From an uncultured Anaerosolibacter sp. (GTDB lineage: Bacteria; Bacillota_A; Clostridia; Peptostreptococcales; Thermotaleaceae): a stretch of DNA of 7,397 nt. Under the pieces are notes generated by a model, which was not told the DNA's origin, did no database searches, and saw only the letters and a program-made list of their open reading frames with translations. The stretch covers positions 1 through 7,397 of the forward strand of contig CALECF010000061.1 in NCBI GenBank assembly GCA_937948705.1, in the 5' to 3' direction. Both the position numbers and the translations under genes were made by a program. This document shows, in pieces, positions 1 through 6,788 of this stretch; the first letter of the stretch is position 1, and every line of letters starts with the position of its first letter.

Positions 1-224
1 TTCTCAACTTTATTGCCCCTTTGGATGTAACGCAGGGTATAACTTGTATCATCCGTATTCATCACTTCTATCGCAGGCACTCCGTGCTTATCTAGCGCAT
101 CATTTATTCTCTTTAGTTCCATAATGACTTCTTTTGACACCGATGTATTTCCCCAAAGTTGATCCGTGTATTTTACCCAAAGTTCTAATAGTTCTATTAA
201 TGGTGTATTTGTATTCATTCGCAT
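1..224 (-). CDS. Unrecognised protein, N-terminal 74 residues (runs off left edge)
   Basis: A leftward reading frame is open from the ATG at 224 to the window edge, so the C-terminus is missing. A GGGAGG Shine-Dalgarno at 234-229 precedes it, 4 nt from this ATG and 10 nt from a second in-frame ATG at 218; either could be the start. The visible part is a soluble, amphipathic sequence: a predicted helix rich in Leu and Glu (LIELLELWVKYTDQLW, residues 8-23), a second charged helix (around VIMELKRINDALDK), then a stretch that looks like beta strand (IEVMNTDDTSYTLRYI). There is no signal peptide or membrane segment. I do not recognise the family. It is the last visible gene of a leftward cluster with an excisionase-like HTH protein, and its Shine-Dalgarno abuts the stop codon of a 16-codon ORF, so translational coupling is possible. 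That it is a real gene is inferred from the ribosome binding site, the open frame and protein-like composition. Confidence 0.68.
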   Translation of the reverse strand, partial: MRMNTNTPLIELLELWVKYTDQLWGNTSVSKEVIMELKRINDALDKHGVPAIEVMNTDDTSYTLRYIQRGNKVE

Positions 225-233
225 ATTTCCTCC

Positions 234-284
234 CTATACATGATTTTTATAATTGCTGGATTCGTTGTAGTGGTTATCATTCAT
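234..284 (-). CDS. 16-codon micro-ORF between HTH gene and next gene
   Basis: ATG at 284 with a GAGG Shine-Dalgarno at 294-291, spaced 6 nt, encodes the 16-residue peptide MNDNHYNESSNYKNHV and stops with TAG at 236-234. The last base of that stop is the first base of the GGGAGG ribosome binding site for the next gene, whose ATG lies 9 nt after the stop. The peptide is hydrophilic and rich in Asn, His and Tyr, with no known motif. The arrangement would fit a small leader or coupling ORF controlling translation of the gene that starts at 224; it could equally be a chance frame. Function is unknown. Confidence 0.4.
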   Translation of the reverse strand: MNDNHYNESSNYKNHV

Positions 285-304
285 AGGGTTCCTCAGAATA
301 ATAT

Positions 305-505
305 TTATAAACGCTCTCCACGCTTTTGCTTTTCTATAAATTCTGTCAAATCGCTTCGCTTCACTCGCCAATGGCGACCGATCTTAAACCCTGGTATTTT
401 CCCCTCTTGAACAAACTTATATGTTGTAACCTCGCTGATTTTTAAATAATCTGCAACGTCAGTAACGGTCATAATCTCATCTTCTTGGTTCTGACCATGT
501 TTCAA
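305..505 (-). CDS. Excisionase-family helix-turn-helix DNA-binding protein
   Basis: A small DNA-binding protein of the excisionase/MerR-like winged helix type (HTH_17, 'excisionase family DNA binding domain'). The diagnostic pattern is complete: an HTH beginning with MTVTDVADYLKIS, a Tyr/Lys-rich recognition helix (EVTTYKFVQEG), the wing KIPGFKIGRHWRVKRSDL (residues about 36-53) and a short helical tail FIEKQKRGERL. Such proteins act as recombination directionality factors or as small regulators beside mobile elements; no integrase is visible here, so the exact role is open. Start choice is uncertain: TTG at 505 has a GGAAG Shine-Dalgarno 7 nt upstream; ATG at 472 would give a core 55-residue domain with only a weak site; TTG at 526 extends to 73 residues and overlaps the TGA of the preceding 43-codon gene. 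All share the domain. It lies in a tight leftward cluster with three other small or partial ORFs. Confidence 0.88.
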   Translation of the reverse strand: MKHGQNQEDEIMTVTDVADYLKISEVTTYKFVQEGKIPGFKIGRHWRVKRSDLTEFIEKQKRGERL

Positions 506-522
506 TCTGCATCTTCCTTTCT

Positions 523-654
523 TCAAATTGGATTGATGAACAAATTATCTTTATAAGTCCAAAAATAGTTTACTTCAAATCCAATATTGCTCTCCATAGT
601 TCCCGAGTTCCTATTTAGTCTTTCATAATTCATATATCCCTTACACACAGACAT
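523..654 (-). CDS. Small unrecognised 43-residue protein, first gene of leftward cluster
   Basis: ATG at 654 follows an AAGGAGG Shine-Dalgarno (667-661) at 6 nt, one of the strongest ribosome binding sites in the window, and sits about 30 nt behind a near-consensus promoter. The product is 43 residues, starts MSVCKGYMNYERLNRNSG, and has an aromatic C-terminal half (VNYFWTYKDNLFINPI). There is no clear signal peptide or membrane segment, and I recognise no family. The TGA stop (525-523) overlaps a TTG at 526-524 in the frame of the downstream HTH gene, and the next Shine-Dalgarno lies immediately after it, so the two are probably cotranscribed and perhaps coupled. It could be a real small protein, a leader peptide for the HTH gene, or the remains of a longer gene. 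Promoter, ribosome binding site and spacing support real translation; function is unknown. Confidence 0.6.
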   Translation of the reverse strand: MSVCKGYMNYERLNRNSGTMESNIGFEVNYFWTYKDNLFINPI

Positions 655-686
655 AGCTACCCTCCTTTGCACCAATTACTAAAACT

Positions 687-715
687 ATTATATATAAATT
701 ATTATAATGAAACAA
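687..715 (-). promoter_or_regulatory. Sigma-A type promoter of the leftward small-gene cluster
   Basis: Read on the minus strand, TTGTTT (715-710) and TATAAT (692-687) are separated by exactly 17 nt. The predicted start of transcription is near 680, leaving a leader of about 25 nt before the ATG at 654 that contains the AAGGAGG site. The -10 box is a perfect match, the -35 box matches 4 of 6. Confidence 0.75.
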
Positions 716-733
716 GGGTCTTTATAAACCATA

Positions 734-762
734 TTGATTCATTTTTATTTATTTGTTATAAT
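734..762 (+). promoter_or_regulatory. Sigma-A type promoter of the methyltransferase gene
   Basis: TTGATT (734-739), a 17-nt spacer and a perfect TATAAT (757-762). The predicted start is near 769, giving a leader of about 50 nt before the ATG at 820. Its -35 box lies only 18 nt from the -35 box of the opposing promoter, so the two face away from each other back to back and could share a regulator. Confidence 0.75.
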
Positions 763-797
763 TTTAGTGTAACATAGTTAGTTATAAATGGTTATAA
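755..797 (+). repeat. Three GTTATAA copies over and after the rightward -10 box
   Basis: GTTATAA occurs at 755-761 (overlapping the -10 box), 781-787 and 791-797. The last two are spaced one helical turn apart (10 bp). A related palindrome TTTATAAA lies between the two promoters at 721-728. The position in the early transcribed leader would suit a repressor site, and the HTH protein encoded next door is a candidate binder. The sequence is AT-rich, so chance recurrence cannot be excluded. Confidence 0.25.
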
Positions 798-819
798 CAC
801 AAATGGAAAGGACAGTGAA

Positions 820-1425
820 ATGAACTATACAGGAGAAAGAGTAATTCCAAAATTAATGAAACCTAAAAATGGTCTGCTAATGGAGCATATCTTCCGTTAT
901 GAATTTGCTCGTAGATTCTGCAAAGGAAGAGTTTTAGATATCGCATGCGGCGTAGGCTATGGCAGTGAAATACTCATTAATAGGAATCCTTCAATTACAG
1001 AATACGTTGGAATTGACAACTGTCAAGAAAGTATTGATTATGCTATTGAGCATTATAGTTATCTTGAAACATCTTATTTTACCGATGACGCTTTAAATGA
1101 AAATCTTCATAAAATATATGGAAAATTTGATACAATCGTTAGCTTTGAAACCATTGAGCATTTCCATGGTGACATCAAATTTATTCATAATCTATATAAC
1201 CTTCTTAAACCTAATGGGACGCTTATCGTTTCCACCCCCTTCGGCCGAGGCAAGGATCACCCTTGTTCTAGTCCATATCACGTCTATCAATATACAGAAG
1301 AGGAATTCATGGATGTATTAAAACCTTTTAGAAAGATCACTATGTATCATCAGCGGGATATGGCCATAGAGCTCCCTAAACCAGACACAAAATATTATTT
1401 AATGGTAGCTGTTTGTAAAAAATAG
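820..1425 (+). CDS. Class I SAM-dependent methyltransferase
   Basis: A 201-residue soluble methyltransferase with a Rossmann-like fold that would transfer a methyl group from S-adenosylmethionine to an unidentified acceptor. Visible motifs: the N-terminal YTGERVIP signature often seen in this subgroup; motif I VLDIACGVGYG (38-48), the glycine-rich SAM loop; the acidic residue after strand 2 in VGIDN (D66); FDTIVSFETIEHF (103-115), typical of the UbiE/UbiG-like methyltransferase_11 group; LLKPNGTLIVSTP (128-140); and the downstream SSPYHVYQYTEEEF block (150-163). Length and motif order are complete, so it looks functional. An AAGGA Shine-Dalgarno 7 nt before the ATG and a strong promoter support the start. 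Relatives with the TGER...HPxSSPYHVY pattern occur in many polysaccharide or secondary-metabolite loci, but nothing here indicates the substrate: its neighbours are a relic ORF and an unknown gene. The class assignment is secure, the substrate is not. Confidence 0.92.
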   Translation: MNYTGERVIPKLMKPKNGLLMEHIFRYEFARRFCKGRVLDIACGVGYGSEILINRNPSITEYVGIDNCQESIDYAIEHYSYLETSYFTDDALNENLHKIYGKFDTIVSFETIEHFHGDIKFIHNLYNLLKPNGTLIVSTPFGRGKDHPCSSPYHVYQYTEEEFMDVLKPFRKITMYHQRDMAIELPKPDTKYYLMVAVCKK

Positions 1426-1443
1426 AATAAATCAAGGATAAGT

Positions 1444-1764
1444 GTGGAGATGCTAATATGCCCAATGAAAAAAAGCAGCTTAACAAAAGCTTGGCATATT
1501 ACAGATCCATCCACTATTTTAGCTCCCCTCTTCGGAACAACCCTAGCACCAATTGCTGGAGAGTTTGGTTGGAGATATGGCGTACTGATTTCTGTTGTTC
1601 CTAGTATAGGTATTAGTCTATATCCAACAGATGGACATACCCTGGAAACACTCATAAACAAAGCCCATAAGGCCATGTATATCGCTAAAGAATTCGAATA
1701 CCTTAAATATCAATTTTATGATGCCTTAATCATAGACACGCTGGCAAATACATTAAAATACTAA
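1444..1764 (+). pseudogene. Chimeric relic: DUF1576-like tail joined to GGDEF-domain tail
   Basis: An open frame of 106 codons (GTG at 1444, or ATG at 1450) made of two unrelated remnants. Residues about 17-49, with ILAPLFGTTLAPIAGEFGW, match my recollection of a conserved segment near the C-terminus of DUF1576 membrane proteins. Residues 51-92, with SIGISLYPTDG, a helix around TLETLINKAHKAMYIAKE and YQFYD, are the C-terminal third of a GGDEF (diguanylate cyclase) domain, in which the usual AD.AMY.AK appears as AHKAMYIAK. The catalytic GGDEF motif, the N-terminal half of that domain and nearly all of the membrane protein are absent, so neither activity is possible. The junction falls near nucleotide 1594. 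The frame begins 18 nt after the methyltransferase stop. It is open throughout but most likely the scar of deletions. Domain assignments are by eye. Confidence 0.6.
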
Positions 1765-1852
1765 ACACAAAATTAGAAAGTATATGGTTAAAGGCTTTAA
1801 TGCAGTAAGTAATATATTTTTAAAGGATATTACAAAATTAGGAGGGTTTATC

Positions 1853-2176
1853 GTGCTAGATGAACGGATGTATAAAGAACATTATCCAACTATTCTTCAT
1901 ATGACAACAAGTCTTGGAATAGATAGCACTGACGATTATCTCCGTCAAGAGCTTTCTAACGCAAGCAAGGAAGTTACCATTGTTCGAGAGAAAATATTAC
2001 AAATGAAAAATGCTTTGCTCAAAAAGGACGATGTAGATGAAGTAATTCACCTAGAACATGATTTAGACGATGCCTATAACTTGCTTAATAGTCTTATAGA
2101 GAAACTAAAAGTTACTGATGACCGATATGTATGTTTTAAAGAATATCTAAGAAGGCAGCCAAGGGAATTAGAATAA
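1853..2176 (+). CDS. Unrecognised 107-residue helical protein
   Basis: The GTG at 1853 is chosen as start because a full AGGAGGG Shine-Dalgarno (1840-1846) lies 6 nt before it; the in-frame ATG at 1784 has no comparable site and its extra 23 residues would cover that ribosome binding site. The product is soluble, acidic and almost wholly helical by composition. The middle (roughly residues 30-85, including VTIVREKILQMKNALLKK and VIHLEHDLDDAYNLLNSLIE) has heptad-like spacing suggestive of a helical hairpin or coiled coil. It ends RRQPRELE. There is no signal peptide, membrane segment or catalytic motif, and I recognise no family. It follows the relic ORF by about 90 nt and is followed within 20 nt by a hairpin terminator, so it closes the rightward unit. 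A convincing promoter of its own was not seen (TTAAAG/TATATT at 1788-1818 has a 19-nt spacer); it may be read from the methyltransferase promoter. Confidence 0.7.
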   Translation: MLDERMYKEHYPTILHMTTSLGIDSTDDYLRQELSNASKEVTIVREKILQMKNALLKKDDVDEVIHLEHDLDDAYNLLNSLIEKLKVTDDRYVCFKEYLRRQPRELE

Positions 2177-2193
2177 GTCCTATGAAATGACAA

Positions 2194-2229
2194 AAAACTT
2201 GCAAGTACCATTTTGTACTTGCAAGTTTT
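2194..2229. terminator. Bidirectional Rho-independent terminator between convergent genes
   Basis: A perfect 15-bp inverted repeat, AAAACTTGCAAGTAC (2194-2208) and its complement (2215-2229), with a 6-nt loop. On the plus strand the stem ends in TTTTGTT, on the minus strand in a six-T run (2197-2192). It lies 17 nt after the 107-residue gene and about 145 nt after the polC stop, and can serve both converging units. Confidence 0.88.
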
Positions 2230-2372
2230 GTTCACAACTTTAATGGAACAACGCTTATACAGAATTGATTCATAGAGCGAGTTTCTCGTGTCTCATTCGG
2301 ATAAAAAGAATCATCGAATGGCTTAATTTATATGTACATAGCGATATCAATCCATGGTAGTGACTTTATCCA

Positions 2373-5300
2373 TTAGATTACATCAAACAAGCTCATTTGA
2401 TCACTTTCTGGAAGACCGTTCAAGCAACCAAACTTTTTAAGTAACTCTATAGCAGCATTCCCGATCTTGGCCCGTTTCTTTAGATCCTCTATTGAACTGA
2501 TGGGCTCTTCTTCATGAAATGCATTAAATATACCTTCTGCTGCAACGTTTCCCATGCCGGAAATACTGTTTATAGGTGGCCTTAAGCTATCCTCTTCTAC
2601 CAGAAATTTTGTGGTATGGGACTTATATAAGTCTATGGGCAAAAATTTAATGTCCCTCTCGTACATTTCCAAAACTATTTCTAAGTCATCATACATATCC
2701 TTATCCTTGGGCGCGGCTTGTATTCCCAACATTTCTATTTCCTTCATCTTTTCTTTAACCTTTTCTTTTCCAAATATCATAAACTCTGCATCAAAGGCCT
2801 TTGCCCTAATACTGAAGTATGCTGCGTAATAAGCCTTAGGTATATGAACCTTGAACCAAGCTATCCTAAAGGCCATCATTACATAGGCTGCAGCATGGGC
2901 CTTAGGGAACATGTATTTTATCTTTTTACAGGAATTTATATACCATTCAGGTACATTACACGCCCTCATCTGCTCCTCATATTCCGGCCATTTTGGGTCC
3001 TTTAGTGCCTTTCCCTTACGTACCGTCTCCATAATCTTAAACGCAGTATTGGGCTGCAGATCTTTTTTGATAAGATACGTCATGATATCATCTCTCGTAC
3101 ATACCGCCTCACTCAAGGTAACGATTCCCTGATCAATCAAGTCCTTGGCATTGCCGATCCATACATCTGTACCGTGAGAAAGCCCCGATATACATATTAA
3201 ATCCATAAAGGCCTTTGGCATTGTATCTAAAAGCATTCCCCTTACAAATCTAGTTCCAAACTCAGGAATACCAAAGGTTCCCACTTTAGAGTTTATCTGC
3301 TCCGGGGTTACTCCCAGGGCTTTCGTGGATGAAAATATAGACATGGTCTCCTTATCATCCATAGGTATCGTTTTAGGGTCCACTCCGGTTATATCCTGGA
3401 GCATTCTTATCACTGTCGGATCATCATGGCCCAATATATCCAGCTTCAATAAATTCTGGTCAATAGAGTGATAGTCAAAATGGGTTGTGATAATATCAGA
3501 ATTTGGATCATCAGCAGGATGCTGTACAGGGCAAAATTCAAAAATTTCTCTTCCTTTAGGCACTACGATAATTCCACCAGGATGCTGGCCCGAGGTTCTT
3601 TTTATACCTGTACAACCTTTTGCGATTCTGGCTATTTCTGCTTTGTTCACTGGTATGTTCTTTTCTTCAAAATATTTTTTCACATAGCCAAAGGCTGTTT
3701 TATCCGCTATTGTACCTATGGTTCCTGCCTTAAAGGTGGTGCCCTTTCCAAAGATTACTTCTGTATACTTATGGGCTATTGCCTGATATTCACCGGAAAA
3801 ATTCAAGTCGATATCCGGCTCCTTATCTCCATTAAAGCCTAAGAAGGTTTCAAAGGGTATGTCTATGCCATCCTTGACCAGCTTTTCTCCACAAACAGGA
3901 CAAAGCTTATCCGGTAAATCAAAACCAATTTTTAAACCATAATCTGTAAAGTCCGAATGCTTGCAGCCGGGACACCTGTAATGAGGTGGCAGGGCATTTA
4001 CTTCTGTGATCCCCGTCATATATGCTACAACAGATGATCCTACGGAACCCCTAGAGCCCACCAGATAACCATCCTCGTTTGATTTCCATACCAGTTTTTG
4101 TGAGATGATGTACATTACGGAGAAACCATTTTTTATAATGGAATCCAATTCCTTATCTAGTCTTTGCTCAACAATCTTCGGCAATGGATTTCCATATAGC
4201 TCATGGGCCTTCCCATAAGTTATATCCTTAATGGTCTGCTCACAGCCTTCAATATGGGGTGGACATTTTTCCGATGAAATGGGGCTAATCTGCTGGCACA
4301 TATCTGATATCTTATTGGTATTTGTAACAACCACCTCATATGCCTTTTCAGCTCCTAAATAGGAAAACTCCTCCAGCATCTCCTCTGTGGTTCTTAGATA
4401 TAAGGGAGCTTGATCGTCTGCATCCTTAAAGCCCTGTCCTGCTTCCAGTATACGTCTGTATATCTCATCCTCAGGATCCAAAAAATGAACGTCTCCCGTA
4501 GCCACTACAGGCTTATTTAATTTCTCTCCCAGCGCTACTATCTTTCTGTTAATTTCCTTTAAATACTCTTTATTAGGTACCTGCTCTGTTCTTATTAAAT
4601 AATCATTATTCCCTAAAGGCTGTATCTCCAGATAATCATATTCCTTTGCAATGGCCTCAATTTCCTCATCGGATTTTCCCAAGAGTATTGCCTGATACAG
4701 TTCCCCTTCACTGCAGGCACTTCCAAGTATCAAACCCTCGGAATACTTTTTATATATACTTTTCAGTATACGGGGTCTCTTATGAAAATAATCTAAACTA
4801 GAGATAGACACTAATTTGTATAAATTCTTTAACCCTACATAATCCTTTGCAAATATGATTGCATGATAGGTTTTAAGTTTTTTATACTCCTGCTTCAATG
4901 CCTCCTCATCAGAACCATATATATCTATTTCCTCAAGGGTTTTTGCTCCCCTCTCTTTAAGCTTTTCAACCATTATATGAAACACCTTAACCGTGGTATC
5001 CACATCATCCAACGCTCTATGTGCAACCTCTACTTTTATGCCAAGGTTTTTCGCAATTCTTCCTAATTTATAGGTTTTAAAATCCGGGAATAACTCCTTC
5101 GCTAGGGATAAGGTATCCACATATGTAAAGTCGAAGTCATAGCCTAAGACCCTGGCATTATGTTTCAAGAAGCCTATATCAAATCCTGCATTATGGGCAA
5201 CCAAAACACTCCCCTTAATAAAGTCCAGCATTTTAGGAAATACCTTCTCTATGGTTTCTGCATCCTTTACCATATCGTCAGTTATTTGGGTGACCTCCAC

Positions 5301-6716
5301 CACCTTTGATGGAATAGGCTTTTCAGGATTTACAAAACAACTGAATTTATCTATTACCTTACCATCTTCAAGTTTCATAATCCCTATCTCAGTAATTTTT
5401 TCAGTTACTGGTGAGAAGCCTGTGGTTTCCAAATCCAGTACACAATATGTAGTATCGATACTCTGTCCTTTGGTGTTTGTTACAGATGACTTTTTATCCG
5501 GTGCCAAATAAGCCTCTACTCCATATATAACCTTCATGTCGGGATGATCTCTCCCTAAAAGCTTATGGGCTTCAGGAAAAGACTGCACCACTCCATGATC
5601 CGTTATTGCAATGGATTTCATGCCCCAACTCATGGCTCTTTTAATCAAATCAGTGGCACTTGACATAGCATCCATCCGACTCATTTGTGTATGCATGTGG
5701 AGTTCTACTCTCTTTACTGCTGCTCTGTCTATCCTCTTAGCCTTCTTTATGCCTTCTATTTCTACGATTGTATTCACAATCATCTCAACTTCACCGGAGA
5801 ACTTGCTGTAGCCTGCATTTCCTGAAAGCCTGACACCCTTAGCCTTTTGCAGCCTGGATAATATCTCTTCGTCTTCGCCAGGCTTTAAAAAAGATTTACA
5901 GGTCAAGGAACTTGAGCCATCATATAAATCAAAGGAAATTAATTTTTTTCCACTTTTCAATTCCTTGGCTTCTATATTGGATATTTCACCTTCTAAAGCG
6001 ATCTTGCCCTCATCCGGTGTAATTTCGATAATTTTCATTATGGTGTCTTTAATCTTACTACTTCTGCCTACTATCAAAAATGGATCGCGTTTTTTCCCAT
6101 CGGTCTCTGCTTTTGCTTCCTGCATTTTTACTCCGGATTCCTTAGGCAATTTATAAGTATTATTGTTTGCTGTCCCATTAACTTCCTTTTGTATAAACAA
6201 TAGTTCCTTTGCAAGAATTTCCTCTTGCTGCCTTCTTACTTCTTCACTGCTTACTTTATCAGCAAAATTTATTTTATATGCTGTGCCGTACAGTTTTTTT
6301 ATGGTCTCATGGATTTTTTTATCATAATTCATGCCTTTTAAAATGTCGGATACAGCGCTATTAAAACTAAAATTTATGGTATCTTCATCCACTTCATATT
6401 CGCTATTAATTAGCAATGATTTTAAGGCAGGATATTTACCTTTCAGGGAAGATATAATACTTGGGAGTTCCTCTTCTACAGGCTTTTTATCTGTCTTATC
6501 GTCATACTTCACAGTAATTGTAGACTCATTTAAGCCAAATCTTTCTCTTATAAACTTATTGAGATGTTCAAATTCACTGATTTCAATATACTTATCAGAG
6601 ATAATTTTCATTTCAATGGTTTTGCTTTTTTTGTTTAAGACCACCGATTCTACAGTAGCAGTATTTATATTACCGCTTACGATATAATCACTAAAAATTT
6701 CATTCACTCTTCTCAT
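2373..6716 (-). CDS. polC: DNA polymerase III PolC-type, alpha subunit with 3'-5' exonuclease
   Basis: The replicative polymerase of low-GC Gram-positive bacteria: it extends DNA at the fork and proofreads with a built-in exonuclease. At 1447 residues from the ATG at 6716 it has the usual family length (Bacillus PolC is about 1437). Domain order is complete: N-terminal region to about 205; OB fold about 238-325; PHP domain opening with HMHT (340-343) and ITDH (371-374); a DEDDh exonuclease inserted in it, 423-585, with D428/E430, D513, H566 and D571; the second PHP half; GSRGSVGSS (887-895); a four-cysteine zinc site (C915, C918, C939, C942); catalytic PDIDLNFSG (D968, D970) and KLDILGHDD (D1093); SGQHPGG (1042-1048); a helix-hairpin-helix ISGMGN (1385-1390); and a C-terminal beta-clamp motif QMSLF (1440-1444). 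All key residues are present. The frame extends upstream to a TTG at 6794 (26 more residues), but that region holds the promoter and lacks a ribosome binding site. No co-operonic gene is visible. Confidence 0.98.
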   Translation of the reverse strand: MRRVNEIFSDYIVSGNINTATVESVVLNKKSKTIEMKIISDKYIEISEFEHLNKFIRERFGLNESTITVKYDDKTDKKPVEEELPSIISSLKGKYPALKSLLINSEYEVDEDTINFSFNSAVSDILKGMNYDKKIHETIKKLYGTAYKINFADKVSSEEVRRQQEEILAKELLFIQKEVNGTANNNTYKLPKESGVKMQEAKAETDGKKRDPFLIVGRSSKIKDTIMKIIEITPDEGKIALEGEISNIEAKELKSGKKLISFDLYDGSSSLTCKSFLKPGEDEEILSRLQKAKGVRLSGNAGYSKFSGEVEMIVNTIVEIEGIKKAKRIDRAAVKRVELHMHTQMSRMDAMSSATDLIKRAMSWGMKSIAITDHGVVQSFPEAHKLLGRDHPDMKVIYGVEAYLAPDKKSSVTNTKGQSIDTTYCVLDLETTGFSPVTEKITEIGIMKLEDGKVIDKFSCFVNPEKPIPSKVVEVTQITDDMVKDAETIEKVFPKMLDFIKGSVLVAHNAGFDIGFLKHNARVLGYDFDFTYVDTLSLAKELFPDFKTYKLGRIAKNLGIKVEVAHRALDDVDTTVKVFHIMVEKLKERGAKTLEEIDIYGSDEEALKQEYKKLKTYHAIIFAKDYVGLKNLYKLVSISSLDYFHKRPRILKSIYKKYSEGLILGSACSEGELYQAILLGKSDEEIEAIAKEYDYLEIQPLGNNDYLIRTEQVPNKEYLKEINRKIVALGEKLNKPVVATGDVHFLDPEDEIYRRILEAGQGFKDADDQAPLYLRTTEEMLEEFSYLGAEKAYEVVVTNTNKISDMCQQISPISSEKCPPHIEGCEQTIKDITYGKAHELYGNPLPKIVEQRLDKELDSIIKNGFSVMYIISQKLVWKSNEDGYLVGSRGSVGSSVVAYMTGITEVNALPPHYRCPGCKHSDFTDYGLKIGFDLPDKLCPVCGEKLVKDGIDIPFETFLGFNGDKEPDIDLNFSGEYQAIAHKYTEVIFGKGTTFKAGTIGTIADKTAFGYVKKYFEEKNIPVNKAEIARIAKGCTGIKRTSGQHPGGIIVVPKGREIFEFCPVQHPADDPNSDIITTHFDYHSIDQNLLKLDILGHDDPTVIRMLQDITGVDPKTIPMDDKETMSIFSSTKALGVTPEQINSKVGTFGIPEFGTRFVRGMLLDTMPKAFMDLICISGLSHGTDVWIGNAKDLIDQGIVTLSEAVCTRDDIMTYLIKKDLQPNTAFKIMETVRKGKALKDPKWPEYEEQMRACNVPEWYINSCKKIKYMFPKAHAAAYVMMAFRIAWFKVHIPKAYYAAYFSIRAKAFDAEFMIFGKEKVKEKMKEIEMLGIQAAPKDKDMYDDLEIVLEMYERDIKFLPIDLYKSHTTKFLVEEDSLRPPINSISGMGNVAAEGIFNAFHEEEPISSIEDLKKRAKIGNAAIELLKKFGCLNGLPESDQMSLFDVI

Positions 6717-6737
6717 GTTGTCATCTAACCTTCTCCT
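6713..6737 (-). promoter_or_regulatory. polC translation start region with ATGA-overlapping mini-ORF
   Basis: The best Shine-Dalgarno before polC, AGGAG (6737-6733) followed by AAGG, is 12-16 nt from the polC ATG at 6716, which is long. It is instead ideally placed (8 nt from AGGAG) for an out-of-frame ATG at 6724 that reads ATG-ACA-ACA-TGA. The TGA of this three-codon ORF overlaps the polC ATG as ATGA. Seen directly in the sequence; that it couples or tunes polC translation is inference. Confidence 0.45.
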
Positions 6738-6758
6738 AAAAATTTTCAGTATGTTACC

Positions 6759-6788
6759 ATTATATAGGACAAGCTTATACTTTGTCAT
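6759..6788 (-). promoter_or_regulatory. Sigma-A type promoter of polC
   Basis: On the minus strand, ATGACA (6788-6783, five of six matches to TTGACA) and a perfect TATAAT (6764-6759) with an 18-nt spacer. Predicted start near 6752, giving a leader of about 36 nt before the ATG at 6716. Its position inside the possible N-terminal extension of polC argues that translation starts at 6716, not at 6794 or 6788. Confidence 0.62.

Noticed and set aside
1395..1676. Leftward open frame of 93 codons antisense to the methyltransferase end and the relic ORF
   Set aside because: It mirrors the plus-strand frame, which carries recognisable GGDEF and DUF1576-like sequence; no ribosome binding site or family resemblance.
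1594..1730. An active diguanylate cyclase
   Set aside because: Only the C-terminal third of the domain is present; the GGDEF motif and the nucleotide-binding half are missing.
1784..1852. ATG at 1784 as start of the helical protein
   Set aside because: No ribosome binding site there, and the extra 23 codons run across the strong AGGAGGG that serves the GTG at 1853.
2230..2372. Small RNA or further gene between the bidirectional terminator and polC
   Set aside because: Only short weak hairpins and no promoter or ribosome binding site pattern; consistent with the polC 3' untranslated region.
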